A stretch of DNA of 64,000 nucleotides from Lawsonella clevelandensis (GCF_003241315.1 NZ_QFOZ01000001.1:1-64000); one strand, 5' to 3'. Numbered from the stretch's first letter, positions 10,526 through 20,849 are shown. Made by a program: numbers and translations. The notes: a model not told the origin generated them from the sequence alone.

Positions 10526-11663
10526 TTTGTTGACCTCTAACGCCTAGTAGAACATCTTCCCAAGAAGGCATAGTGGGGTGTTTCTGCTTCTTATGAGAGG
10601 AATGATGAGAGTCATCATCCTTTTTAGCAGTATCTTTTCTAGTGGCAGCACGTGAAAGAGGAAGAGGCTTTATAGGAGGCTGCTTTTCAGAACGGTTTTC
10701 AGAGTGAGTAGCGGACTCGTTTTTACGCTCAGAAAACTGTCGAATATTGTCCAGAGTGAGCTGCTCAGTAGGTGCGTCGGCAGGCGTCGTACGCTCTGAC
10801 ATTATGCTGTCAGAGGTATCAGTATCCGCAGAGCCGTCAAAAGAACGAACTGGCTGCGGCGTAGTGGGAGTAGTGAAATCCTCCATATCTATAGTTACGG
10901 ATTTCACGTATCCGGGTGTTCGCTTCTGTACGCTTTCTGGACGTGAACTGTCCGGTATACCAGCAGCATCACGTTGTGCAGCGACTGCTAATTTTTGTCT
11001 ATCTTCTTGAGATGTTTGCGAATTTCGCAGTCGGGCTACCCCAAGATTAGAGATAGGTGCAACAGTGCTAAGTCGATGGGGAGAAAAATCGGGATCCGTT
11101 AGCTCGCTAGCGGTTTCATCGATAGGACTAGTGACGGCATAGGAACGATCCTGTTGGAAACGCCAGTGTGCAGTGTTATCGGCGTGTCTTTCTTCCCACC
11201 GTAACTCAATAATCCAGTGGCCGTCAGCAGTTTTCCAGGAATCCCAACTGCCATCGTGATAATCGATACCGCGTGCGCTTAAGGCTGTATGAATAGCCAT
11301 GGCTAAAGTAATGTCGGAGGGGCCATCGGCTAAAACAGGATGAGATTCTTGGGCTCGGCGCACCATGTTGGCGCGTTCCATGAGGATTGGGCGAGCTAAA
11401 TTCTCAAGCCGAGATCTTTGCATACCTGCTTTATCGGCTAATTCATCAGTTGACGCGCCAGCGCGAATAAGCTCCTGGATCTCCGACGGTCGCATGGTAT
11501 TAGATTTCTCTACCGTAACTTGGCACATGCCGGGAACGTCACCACGAGCGGCAGCCCGTAATTGTTCATCAGCGACAATGGAGAACTCATCGTCGTTAGT
11601 GGAGTCGCGTAGGATGATTTTATTTTCGTTTGCGTTATAACCAGCTACGTGTAGCTCTCGCAT
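10515..11663 (-). CDS. sepH: Cell-division protein SepH
   Basis: 382 residues from ATG 11663, set by GGAGG 8 bases upstream. The N-terminal domain (about 1-190, DUF3071) begins MRELHVAGYNANENKIIL and includes a helix-turn-helix-like segment MRPSEIQELIRAGASTDELA. The rest is a long, polar, probably disordered region ending with a basic stretch (THSENRSEKQPPIKPLP, HHSSHKKQKH) and a terminal amphipathic segment MPSWEDVLLGVR. SepH is an actinobacterial division factor that binds FtsZ and stimulates its assembly. It lies downstream of serC on the same strand but behind a strong hairpin, so it probably has its own promoter. Confidence 0.93.
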   Translation of the reverse strand: MRELHVAGYNANENKIILRDSTNDDEFSIVADEQLRAAARGDVPGMCQVTVEKSNTMRPSEIQELIRAGASTDELADKAGMQRSRLENLARPILMERANMVRRAQESHPVLADGPSDITLAMAIHTALSARGIDYHDGSWDSWKTADGHWIIELRWEERHADNTAHWRFQQDRSYAVTSPIDETASELTDPDFSPHRLSTVAPISNLGVARLRNSQTSQEDRQKLAVAAQRDAAGIPDSSRPESVQKRTPGYVKSVTIDMEDFTTPTTPQPVRSFDGSADTDTSDSIMSERTTPADAPTEQLTLDNIRQFSERKNESATHSENRSEKQPPIKPLPLSRAATRKDTAKKDDDSHHSSHKKQKHPTMPSWEDVLLGVRGQQNDN

Positions 11664-11743
11664 AGATAACACCTCCACTGGTTAGGTATGAGTTCTTTAC
11701 AACAACTTTAGCGGAAGAGACCAGTGTTATTGGGGAGGAACAG

Positions 11744-11794
11744 CATAAAAACCGTGGAGGGACAGCATTTGTCAGCCCTTCCACGGTTTTTATG
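11744..11794 (-). terminator. Terminator after serC
   Basis: A long inverted repeat CATAAAAACCGTGGAGGG / CCCTTCCACGGTTTTTATG closes a 12-15-base loop. With A-runs on the left arm and T-runs on the right it can work in both directions. It separates serC from sepH on the minus strand. Confidence 0.85.
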
Positions 11795-11829
11795 AACCTA
11801 TTGGTATTTATTTACCGAAATTATGAGTC

Positions 11830-13083
<1,254 letters not shown>

Positions 13084-13234
13084 TCAGCGAGGCGTTATTT
13101 ATTATTCTCAGATCGCGTTCATAGATTCCTAAAAATAGATATTCTTATGAATGAGCCGAGACAGTGAATTCTCATGAATGAATTCTTCCGTGTCTTGGCC
13201 TTCGTATCAGCGCGATTTACTAAGAAGAAGACTG

Positions 13235-14272
13235 ATGACCAACTCTTTCAACAATAAGATTTTGTCAGAACGTGATGAGCACTTGGCTTCTGGACGCACA
13301 ATAGCTTTGGAAACAAAACACTACCGAGCATATATCGATCGTCGGGGTGCAGCTTTACAAGGACTCCAGTGGACTCTGGACGATAATACAGACGTTCCTC
13401 TGACGGAATCTTACGGAAAAGAGTCTCCTTTTACGTGCGGTCAAACTCTTATTCCCTGGCCCAATCGTATTGCCGATGGACAGTTTTTGTTCGAAAACAC
13501 TTCTGTTGCCATAAAAAAGAATGAACCAGCGCTGCGCAATGCTATCCATGGCCTAGCAACAGATGAACTGTGGAACGTTGTAGAAAAGGCCCACGATGGA
13601 AGTTCTGTAACACTCGGTTTTCACTATGATCCGTCCATGCAGAAGTCTTCACAGGGCTGGCCGTGGGAATTCTCCGCGCATGTTCGATATACGCTATCGG
13701 CAGATGGACTTACCGTAACAACATCAGTGAAAAACAATTCTGGTAGCACAATGCCCTGGGGATACGGAGCGCACCCTTATATTACTGCTGGTCATGCAGC
13801 ATTGAACCAGTGTGTTTTCCACGCGAATGTAGATGATTGGTGGGTAACCGATGACCGTCTTTTACCTACTGGACAACATTTCCCAGTAGGCAAAGGAGTC
13901 CCAGCGATCAATGAGACCACTAGCATGAAAGACGTATGGTTCGATACTCCTTTTACAGTGTCGAAAGAAACTCCAGTTGTAGATGGCTGGCGTGAATTAG
14001 CGCGCTTGACCGGACAAGTAGAAGATGGTCGATGCATCAGCGTAGTGATGGATGCGGATACGAAGTTCACGTGGTTGCAGATTTTTACCACCGGTGAAAA
14101 AACTGTGATGTTTCCTGGAAAAGAAACGGGAGAGGGACGTGCGTTAGCTGTTGAGCCAATGACATGCCCTCCCAATGCAATGGTGACTGGTCAGGATCTT
14201 ATTGTCCTGGCACCTTCGGCTGAATGGTCTGCACAATGGCGTCTGCATGGAGAGCTGTCATCAAGATCTTAA
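13235..14272 (+). CDS. Aldose 1-epimerase family protein
   Basis: 345 residues from ATG 13235 (AGAAGAAG five bases upstream); an in-frame ATG at 13178 would add 19 residues lacking any family similarity. The galactose mutarotase fold is shown by PFTCGQTLIPWPNRIADGQF, NAIHGLATDELW (the catalytic His region), PWGYGAHPYI (second His), and TWLQIFTTGEK ... LAVEPMTCPPNA, where the Glu would be the catalytic base. The enzyme would interconvert alpha and beta anomers of a hexose, or of a hexose 6-phosphate; the substrate is not clear. It stands as a single gene upstream of gltA, about 140 bases away. Confidence 0.88.
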   Translation: MTNSFNNKILSERDEHLASGRTIALETKHYRAYIDRRGAALQGLQWTLDDNTDVPLTESYGKESPFTCGQTLIPWPNRIADGQFLFENTSVAIKKNEPALRNAIHGLATDELWNVVEKAHDGSSVTLGFHYDPSMQKSSQGWPWEFSAHVRYTLSADGLTVTTSVKNNSGSTMPWGYGAHPYITAGHAALNQCVFHANVDDWWVTDDRLLPTGQHFPVGKGVPAINETTSMKDVWFDTPFTVSKETPVVDGWRELARLTGQVEDGRCISVVMDADTKFTWLQIFTTGEKTVMFPGKETGEGRALAVEPMTCPPNAMVTGQDLIVLAPSAEWSAQWRLHGELSSRS

Positions 14273-14411
14273 GAACACTGAGAATGTGTAAGTAAAAGAG
14301 AATCGCAGATTATTTAAATAACAAGGCGGTATCCTTAGATCTATAGCTGTATGAGAGGTGTTCTCAACAGTGGGAGCTATACTCCCGAGCCGCAGAACGA
14401 AAGGAAAGCGT

Positions 14412-15716
14412 GTGAATCAGGAGCAAAACCCCAGCGATATGGCTAAGTTGGTTCTTCCTAACGGCGATATTGATCTGCCTATTGTGCACGCTACTGAAGG
14501 TTATGACGGCGTCCAACTAGGCGCCCTTCTCAAAGAGACGGGAACGATCACCCTCGATAATGGCTACGTCAATACAGGTTCTTGTGAATCCTGCATTACA
14601 TATATTGACGGCGATAAGGGAATCCTGCGTTACCGTGGTTATCCCATTGAAGAGCTTGCCGAAAAAGCAACTTTTATGGAAGTGGCATATCTTCTTATCC
14701 ACGGCCACCTGCCCAATTTTACGGAACTTGAAGATTTCCGTATGAGCATCAAATACAACACTGAGCTGGATTGGGATTTCCGTAAATTCTATGAAGCTAT
14801 CCCACGGTGGGGTCACCCTATGCCGTCGATGGCAGCCGCCGTCAATCTCCTATCCTGCTACAACCAGGATTGTCTCGATCCGCATAATCCAGGAGAAGTC
14901 GAGAAAGCTACACGTGTGCTTCTCGGTCAGGTGCCCATGCTGACCGCGGACATTTACCGTCATCTGCATGGCATGGCGCCAATGTATCCGCGCCATGAAT
15001 ACACCCTCGTGGAGAATTTCCTCCGCATGATGTTTGGTTCCCCCTCCCAGGAATATGAACTTGACCCAGAGCTTGTCCATACAATGGAAGTGCTTCTTAT
15101 CCTGCATGCTGACCATGAACAGAACTGTTCTACTTCTACAGTTCGCATGGTTGGTTCTTCGAAAGCTAATCTCTTCGTTTCGGTTGCTGCGGGCATTGAT
15201 GCTCTTTATGGTCCTCTGCACGGTGGTGCCAACCAGGCAGTGCTAGAGATGTTGGAGGGTATTCGCGATTCCGGTGGGGACGCTCACGACTATATGGAGC
15301 GGGTTAAGAATAAAGAAGACGGTGTACGCTTGATGGGCTTTGGCCACCGCGTATACAAGAATTACGATCCACGTGCCGCCATCGTGAAAAAGCATGCGCA
15401 CCGCGTCATTGACGTATTAGGTGGTGATGAGCTGCTCGATATTGCTCTTGCTCTTGAGGATAAAGCCCTCGCTGACGATTACTTCGTTGAACGCCGCCTC
15501 TACCCAAACGTAGATTTCTACACTGGGCTGATCTACCGTGCTATGGGATTTCCCACGCAAATGTTTACACCACTCTTTGTTTTTGGACGTTTGCCAGGCT
15601 GGATTGCCCAGTGGCGTGAACAAAACAGCAACCCGCACAGCAAGATTGGGCGCCCTCGTCAGGTATACAAAGGCGAGACGGAACGCGCCTACGTACCATT
15701 GGAAGACCGTCAATAA
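14412..15716 (+). CDS. gltA: Citrate synthase
   Basis: 434 residues from GTG 14412, chosen for AAGGAAA 5-6 bases upstream. It condenses acetyl-CoA with oxaloacetate at entry to the TCA cycle. This is the type II, hexameric-like form: CITYIDGDKGILRYRGYPIE, catalytic His in LHADHEQNCSTSTVR, PLHGGANQAVLEML, the second His in GFGHRVYKNYDPRA, and the catalytic Asp region YPNVDFYTGLIYRAMGF. It ends IGRPRQVYKGETERAYVP. It corresponds to GltA2 of mycobacteria (Rv0896). The next gene is convergent and only 5 bases away. Confidence 0.97.
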   Translation: MNQEQNPSDMAKLVLPNGDIDLPIVHATEGYDGVQLGALLKETGTITLDNGYVNTGSCESCITYIDGDKGILRYRGYPIEELAEKATFMEVAYLLIHGHLPNFTELEDFRMSIKYNTELDWDFRKFYEAIPRWGHPMPSMAAAVNLLSCYNQDCLDPHNPGEVEKATRVLLGQVPMLTADIYRHLHGMAPMYPRHEYTLVENFLRMMFGSPSQEYELDPELVHTMEVLLILHADHEQNCSTSTVRMVGSSKANLFVSVAAGIDALYGPLHGGANQAVLEMLEGIRDSGGDAHDYMERVKNKEDGVRLMGFGHRVYKNYDPRAAIVKKHAHRVIDVLGGDELLDIALALEDKALADDYFVERRLYPNVDFYTGLIYRAMGFPTQMFTPLFVFGRLPGWIAQWREQNSNPHSKIGRPRQVYKGETERAYVPLEDRQ

Positions 15717-15721
15717 GACAG

Positions 15722-17296
15722 CTACTGCAGGTTTACTGCGGTATAGGGCAAACTGGTGCGTGTAACGATAGGCTCTTTGAGATAATAGTTATTAACTAAT
15801 TTCCGAGCTTCGGGATTATCATATGCATAGATAATATGGTCTCCGCCTTCAGTTTTGATGAAGTATGCGTTCATTTCTTGAGCCATTTTTCGGCCACCGG
15901 CATAGGGTGTTTGCGTGTCGTAAATAGATTGCAACACCACAGGGCGGTTTTTAAGGAAAGTCCCCACCACTTTTACAGGCTTAGTGGATGGCGTGATACC
16001 AAGACACGTTATGCCAGATGACATGACGAGATCTTGTAAGGTGAACGCATCTGCACCTGCAAAATAAGCAGCACTTCCTATAAGAAAATTTAGTGGCGCA
16101 GGCTTAGTCGTATTTTCATTGCATACTATGGCTTTAAAAACGTTGGAAGATATGAGGTTCTCTACCTTTTCGTCGTCTGTGAGAGGTTGGGGATTCGGGT
16201 TTTGCATGTAGACGGCTACTTGTGGCCAATATGATCGGCTTGTAAGCGCAGTACCCGTTATCTCCCAAAGATTATGGGAGTATTCCGCAGTGGGGATTTC
16301 CCATGCGTGGATGGCGCGTTCGATGCGGTCGACGATTGGTCGAGCGAGGTTGTGGCCGGTGAGGTAGAGCTGAATATTGTGTTTAAATTCAGGTGGGACG
16401 TCTCCGATTTGTGCAGGTGGTGCGCTTATTCGGGGAGCAGCGGGACCGTGTAGTTCTTGTTCGATGATGCGGTACCACCTGGTGTACACCTTGAGGGGTG
16501 TATCGCCCAGATGATAGAGATCATCGTGGGCGGCTAGGAAATCGAACATTTCGTACATACGGCGTCGCTGTAGATTCCCATGTCCGCTGAGGTTATCTAA
16601 CCAAATTCCGGTGGGGTCGACGGCTGAGTCGAGGACAAGACGGTCGGTGTGTTGGGGGAATAGTGTGGCGTATACGGCGCCAAGCCAGGTGCCGTAAGAA
16701 GCACCGTAGAAATTGATCTTTTGCTGGCCGAGATATTGGCGCGCCATATCAAAATCACGAGCAGTGTTTTCAGTTGTAATGTGCGCAAATAGCTCTTTGT
16801 AGTCTTTCTGTTCTTTTATACCCGCATGAGACATTGTCTTGGAGGTAGTCGCAGAATCTTGTAGCAGTAGTGGGGTAGCGTGTTCTAGTCCTCGAGGTTG
16901 TACAGCAATAAGATCGAAATTGCGGTGGAGGGGAGTGGAGGAACCATTGTGAATCAGCCAAGTCCAGAGATTAAGAGCAGATTGTCCAGGCCCGCCAGGG
17001 TTGATAAGGATAACTCCGCGGGAATGTTCAGTCGCTTTAATTCGCGACATCATGATGGTGATCTTTTTATCGTCAGGTTTGCCGTAATCTAGAGGAACTT
17101 TGAAGGTGGTACACTGCATGCTCATTGGCGGAGTATTTGTGGTGATATCAGCAGGACATGTAGTCCAGTGGAGAGAATCGCCTGGTTTTTCGGCAGCGTA
17201 AACGGTTGTTGTAGAAGGCGAGACGCAAAGTCCTAAAGCGAGAACTGTACTTGTTAACAGTGTGAGACTTTTGTGGTTTGTGCGCGGAGCAAACAT
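15722..17296 (-). CDS. Secreted TAP-like alpha/beta hydrolase, paralogue 1
   Basis: 524 residues from ATG 17296 (AAGG about 9 bases upstream). A signal peptide (1-36, ending VYAAEKPG) precedes an alpha/beta hydrolase of the tripeptidyl aminopeptidase-like group: oxyanion region VILINPGGPGQSALN, nucleophile elbow YGASYGTWLG, Asp region LQSIYDTQTPYAGG, and His in GGDHIIYAYD. Relatives include the mycobacterial Hip1/CaeA-type proteases and exported peptidases. It is clearly paralogous to the gene at 17872 but lacks about 37 residues after GLEHATPL, a segment that in the paralogue holds a Cys pair. It also has DHII where the paralogue and family have DHGV next to the catalytic His, so activity may differ. 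Confidence 0.88.
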   Translation of the reverse strand: MFAPRTNHKSLTLLTSTVLALGLCVSPSTTTVYAAEKPGDSLHWTTCPADITTNTPPMSMQCTTFKVPLDYGKPDDKKITIMMSRIKATEHSRGVILINPGGPGQSALNLWTWLIHNGSSTPLHRNFDLIAVQPRGLEHATPLLLQDSATTSKTMSHAGIKEQKDYKELFAHITTENTARDFDMARQYLGQQKINFYGASYGTWLGAVYATLFPQHTDRLVLDSAVDPTGIWLDNLSGHGNLQRRRMYEMFDFLAAHDDLYHLGDTPLKVYTRWYRIIEQELHGPAAPRISAPPAQIGDVPPEFKHNIQLYLTGHNLARPIVDRIERAIHAWEIPTAEYSHNLWEITGTALTSRSYWPQVAVYMQNPNPQPLTDDEKVENLISSNVFKAIVCNENTTKPAPLNFLIGSAAYFAGADAFTLQDLVMSSGITCLGITPSTKPVKVVGTFLKNRPVVLQSIYDTQTPYAGGRKMAQEMNAYFIKTEGGDHIIYAYDNPEARKLVNNYYLKEPIVTRTSLPYTAVNLQ

Positions 17297-17553
17297 GCAG
17301 CGCACCTTTCTAAAGAAAGAAAATCTCTGTCCAGCCACTGACAGATCTAAAAATCAGTGAAGATGTGTAACGACTCGGCGAGGATGACGAATAATATCAG
17401 TTGACTCCATTCTACCAGCGTAAAAAGGTCCGCGGAGAGTACTGAACTACTTAATGGACAGAGTTCTTTGGGGGATAGCATGGGGCGAGTGAGGTCTATT
17501 TGTTATACGGAGAAATTTCGGCAAAGTGTTTCGCTTAGTTCCGTAGAGATATA
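17297..17553. other. Intergenic region upstream of hydrolase 1
   Basis: This stretch contains the short leader of the minus-strand hydrolase and the distal upstream region of the metallothionein gene. I see no ORF, tRNA or strong hairpin; promoters for both directions are expected here but cannot be fixed by eye. Confidence 0.4.
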
Positions 17554-17554
17554 T

Positions 17555-17580
17555 CATTATTGTATGCGCACGTAATAATG
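17555..17580 (+). promoter_or_regulatory. Candidate operator dyad upstream of the metallothionein gene
   Basis: CATTATT (17555-17561) and AATAATG (17574-17580) form a perfect 7-bp inverted repeat with a 12-base spacer, ending 30 bases before the start codon. It overlaps AT-rich hexamers (TATCAT, TATTGT) that could be a -10 box, the usual position for a metal-sensing repressor such as an SmtB/ArsR protein. No such regulator gene is in the window, so this is inference from position and symmetry. Confidence 0.4.
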
Positions 17581-17610
17581 TGTTGCTACAGACGAGTGAA
17601 GGACATAGAC

Positions 17611-17742
17611 ATGGCTAATTGTAAAGTTTGTGGCCCAGAATGTACCTGCACTGACTCATGCACATGCTGTGCAGAAGGACGTTGCGGGAAAAATGAATGC
17701 GGCCCAGAATGCACCTGCGACTGCCACAAGAAGACCGCATAA
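17611..17742 (+). CDS. Small bacterial metallothionein
   Basis: 43 residues from ATG 17611, with GAAGGA 8 bases upstream. Twelve Cys (4, 7, 11, 13, 17, 19, 20, 25, 30, 34, 36, 38) and one His (39) occur in CxxC, CxC and CC spacings: NCKVCGPECTCTDSCTCC and NECGPECTCDCH. The CGPECTC unit occurs twice, suggesting an internal duplication of a metal-binding module. The protein should bind a cluster of Cu(I) or Zn(II)/Cd(II) through thiolates in the cytoplasm. It resembles actinobacterial small metallothioneins in composition, and MymT of M. tuberculosis in concept; the metal cannot be decided from sequence. A 43-residue gene is easily missed by gene finders. Confidence 0.9.
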   Translation: MANCKVCGPECTCTDSCTCCAEGRCGKNECGPECTCDCHKKTA

Positions 17743-17791
17743 TAATCAGCAGTATCACTAGAATGAACTCCATCTTGTAGTGAAGGTACTA

Positions 17792-17833
17792 AAGAGGGGG
17801 TGAGAGAAACAAAGGTTCCTCTCACCCCCTCTT
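17792..17833. terminator. Bidirectional terminator, metallothionein / hydrolase 2
   Basis: A perfect 15-bp stem AAGAGGGGGTGAGAG / CTCTCACCCCCTCTT with a 12-base loop lies between two convergent genes. An A-run precedes it and CTTTATA follows, so it can serve both strands. Confidence 0.85.
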
Positions 17834-17871
17834 CTTTATAGAACGTCATTCACCGTTAGTGTTCGTTTACA

Positions 17872-19557
17872 CTAATGCTCATCTACCCTGGCATAAGGCA
17901 GTTTCGTACGCGTAACAATAGGCTTTCTGAGATAGTAATTATTGACTAGCTCCCACGCCTCAGGATTATCGTACACGTACACACCGTGATCTCCGCCGTC
18001 AGCTTTAACGAAATAAGCGTTCATAGCGTGAGCCATTTTTTGTCCACCTGCGTAGGGTGTTTGCGTATCATAGATAGATTGCAGCACTACGGGGCGGTTT
18101 TTAAGGAAAGCCCCTGTGACGTTTATTGGTTTAGTGTTTGGTCTAGTACCAAGACACATGATGCCCGATGATGCAATGAGATTTTTCAATGTAAAAATAT
18201 CCGCACCCATAAAATAGGCAATACCAGTAGCAGGAAGATTAAGTGGTTTTGGCACCGTCGCATTTTCATTACATGTTACTGCTCTAAAAACATTATCAGA
18301 GACGGATTTTTCTTCCTTTTCCTCCTTTGTTAGAGGCTTAGGCTGCGGGTTTTGCATATAGGCAGCAACTTGTGACCAATACGTGCGGCTTGTAAAGGCA
18401 AGACCTGTAATCTCCCAAAGATTGTGCTCATTTTTTTCATTGGGCGCTTCCCATGCGTGGAGTGCACGTTCGATGCGGTCTACTAGAGGCCGGGCTAGGT
18501 TATATCCAGTGAGGTAAAGCTGAATATTGCGTTTAAATTGCGGTGGGACGTCTCCGATTTGTGCAGGTGGGGCACCGATTCGAGGGGTAGTGGGGCCTTG
18601 CATCTCCCGTCCAATAATGCGGTACCACTTGGTATACACCTTGAGGGGAGTATCACCGAGATGATAAAGATTATCGCGGGCGGCAAAGAAATCGAACATC
18701 TCGTACATGCGGCGTCGTTGCATGTCACCTTGGCTGCCGAAGTTATCCATCCAGATTCCGGTGGGGTCAACAGCTGAATCAAGAACTAGGCGATCAATAT
18801 GCTCGGGGAATAGCGTAGCGTACACCGCACCGAGCCAGGTTCCGTAGGAAGCACCATAGAAATTAATTGTGTGCTGGCCAAGATATTGACGAGCCATATC
18901 AAAGTCACGAGCAGTGTTCTCAGTCGTGACATGTTCAAATAACTCTTTATAATCCTTTACGCACTTTTGGTATTCCTTTGACGCAACGTCAGAGGTTTTA
19001 GAAGTAATTTTCTTACGAAGATTATGGCTACGATCAGTAATATCGTTAATAGTTTTTGTGATAGTCCCGAGATCTTTGTCTTTAGTATTTTTGTTGTTAT
19101 CAGCTATGTCGGGGTTAACGCAGTGTCGTAGCGGAGTAGCGTGTTCAAGTCCCCGCGGCTGTACAGCAATAAGGTCAAAATTGTGGTGAAGGGGAATAGC
19201 AGAGCCAGTACGGAGCATCCAAGACCACAGATTAAGTCCGGATCCTCCGGGGCCACCCGGGTTGTTCAAAATAACCCCGCGGGCGCGTCCTGTCGCCTTA
19301 ATTCGCGACATCATGATGGTGATTTTTTTCCCCGTGGGATTTTTATAGTCCAAGGGAACTTTGAACGTAGAACACTGCATATTCCATCGTGATGAGCGTT
19401 TAGCAGCATCCTTAGGACAGGGTGCCCATATTAAGGTGTCGCCTGGTTTTTCCGCAGCATGAGCAACTGTGGGAAGGGGAGAAGTGAGAAACCCTAGAAG
19501 GAGAGCCGTGCTTGTTAGCAAAGTAAGACCTTTGCGATTGACACAAGCGAAAGCCAT
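17872..19557 (-). CDS. Secreted TAP-like alpha/beta hydrolase, paralogue 2
   Basis: 561 residues, with GAAAGG 7 bases before the ATG. A signal peptide (1-35, ending VAHA) leads into an alpha/beta hydrolase with VILNNPGGPGGSGLN, nucleophile elbow YGASYGTWLG (Ser), LQSIYDTQTPYAGG (Asp) and GGDHGVYVYD (His). The cap region includes RHCVNPDIADNN ... KEYQKC, a Cys pair typical of TAP-like exported peptidases. It is closely similar along its whole length to the hydrolase at 15722, indicating a tandem duplication with the metallothionein gene now between the copies. It likely acts outside the membrane on peptides or esters; the substrate is unknown. Confidence 0.9.
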   Translation of the reverse strand: MAFACVNRKGLTLLTSTALLLGFLTSPLPTVAHAAEKPGDTLIWAPCPKDAAKRSSRWNMQCSTFKVPLDYKNPTGKKITIMMSRIKATGRARGVILNNPGGPGGSGLNLWSWMLRTGSAIPLHHNFDLIAVQPRGLEHATPLRHCVNPDIADNNKNTKDKDLGTITKTINDITDRSHNLRKKITSKTSDVASKEYQKCVKDYKELFEHVTTENTARDFDMARQYLGQHTINFYGASYGTWLGAVYATLFPEHIDRLVLDSAVDPTGIWMDNFGSQGDMQRRRMYEMFDFFAARDNLYHLGDTPLKVYTKWYRIIGREMQGPTTPRIGAPPAQIGDVPPQFKRNIQLYLTGYNLARPLVDRIERALHAWEAPNEKNEHNLWEITGLAFTSRTYWSQVAAYMQNPQPKPLTKEEKEEKSVSDNVFRAVTCNENATVPKPLNLPATGIAYFMGADIFTLKNLIASSGIMCLGTRPNTKPINVTGAFLKNRPVVLQSIYDTQTPYAGGQKMAHAMNAYFVKADGGDHGVYVYDNPEAWELVNNYYLRKPIVTRTKLPYARVDEH

Positions 19558-19875
19558 ATAGCGCCTTTCTATGCGAAGAAGAAATTTTTCTCTGCCTCTT
19601 TCTCTCTCACCACTAAGGTTTTCCTACAGAAAAAGAGAGACAGATCGATACTCGTTATTGGCTTGGCTACGCACTGATCATGATAGTGATATTGAATTTT
19701 CATGATGTCTCTGGACAAGACGATAAGTGGGACATAACCATGTTTCACTCTACCAGTGAGAAGAAAGATTACGCTTTCGCAGCTAGCGTGAGCAGCAGGA
19801 GGCTGTATCACAAAACACAAGTACGAAAACAGATTCTTTCCCAAAACAATTAGTGCAGAAGACTAGAATTTAGAT
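19558..19875. other. Divergent intergenic region, hydrolase 2 / aldo-keto reductase
   Basis: This 318-bp gap lies between divergently transcribed genes. It holds polypyrimidine tracts near the hydrolase start and an ATCATGAT palindrome in the middle. No ORF of credible composition and no terminator are seen; it presumably contains both promoters. Confidence 0.4.
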
Positions 19876-20727
19876 ATGTCTTCTAGTCAGTTTGCCCAGA
19901 TTCCCGAAGTTATACTCAACGATCAAACTTTGATTCCACAATTGGGGTTTGGTACCTATAAAGTTCCTTCAGAGGACGCCTACCACGTTGTTTCTGAGGC
20001 TCTGGAAGTAGGTTACCGGTTGATTGATACTGCCGCGTTTTACGGCAATGAAGAAGGCGTAGGGCGAGCTATTCGGGATTCCGGTATTCCTCGTAACGAA
20101 ATCTACGTCACTACTAAACTATGGAATACCGAACAAGGAAAAGATAAGACAACTGCTGCTTTTCATGCTTCCCTCGAGCGATTAGGCCTGGATTACATTG
20201 ATCTTTATCTCATTCATTGGCCACAGCCAAAGGTCGATAAATATTTAGAGACGTGGGAAGAGATGATAACGCTGCGGGACACAGATGAGCTTCGCAGTAT
20301 AGGTGTTTCCAACTTTACAAAGAGCACTCTTGAACGCATTATCTCAGAAACTGGAGTTAGCCCAGTACTTAACCAGATTGAACTCCATCCTGGTTTTTCC
20401 CAGTCAGATATGCGCGAATGGAATAGTTCTTTAGGTATACGTACGCAAGCCTGGAGTCCTTTGGCACGAGGTGCGGCTCTCGATGCTGCACCAATTGCGT
20501 CACTTGCTGAGAAATATGGCAAGTCTCCGGCTCAGATTGTGCTTCGGTGGCATATACAAATGGGTAATTTAGTTATTCCTAAGGCTATGCATCGAAGCTA
20601 TATGCAGGAGAATTTCACTATTTTTGATTTCTGGCTGACAGATGAAGAGCTAGCGTCAATAACTAGTCTCGATAGATTTGACGGAAGAATGAGCAAGGAC
20701 CCAGACGAGTTCAATAGTGATCTGTAG
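19876..20727 (+). CDS. Aldo/keto reductase (2,5-diketogluconate reductase type)
   Basis: 283 residues, a normal length for the family. The NADPH-dependent AKR (beta/alpha)8 barrel is shown by the catalytic tetrad: Asp51 and Tyr56 in LIDTAAFYGNEEGVGRAI, Lys81 in VTTKLWN, and His114 in LYLIHWPQP. The cofactor loop VIPKAMHRSYMQEN replaces the usual IPKSxxxxRxxEN. It would reduce aldehydes or ketones to alcohols, perhaps in detoxification of reactive carbonyls; the substrate is not predictable. The Shine-Dalgarno is weak. It is followed 122 bases later by the crotonase gene on the same strand. Confidence 0.93.
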   Translation: MSSSQFAQIPEVILNDQTLIPQLGFGTYKVPSEDAYHVVSEALEVGYRLIDTAAFYGNEEGVGRAIRDSGIPRNEIYVTTKLWNTEQGKDKTTAAFHASLERLGLDYIDLYLIHWPQPKVDKYLETWEEMITLRDTDELRSIGVSNFTKSTLERIISETGVSPVLNQIELHPGFSQSDMREWNSSLGIRTQAWSPLARGAALDAAPIASLAEKYGKSPAQIVLRWHIQMGNLVIPKAMHRSYMQENFTIFDFWLTDEELASITSLDRFDGRMSKDPDEFNSDL

Positions 20728-20849
20728 ACTGAAGGACAAGGACGCTATGCACAGTACGCACAATATGCACAGCGTGCACTGTGATCCTTTCCTGTCTGGT
20801 CAGTATCGGCGGTAGTAAAAGGTTAAGGACGAAGAGAGGTATCTCACGC

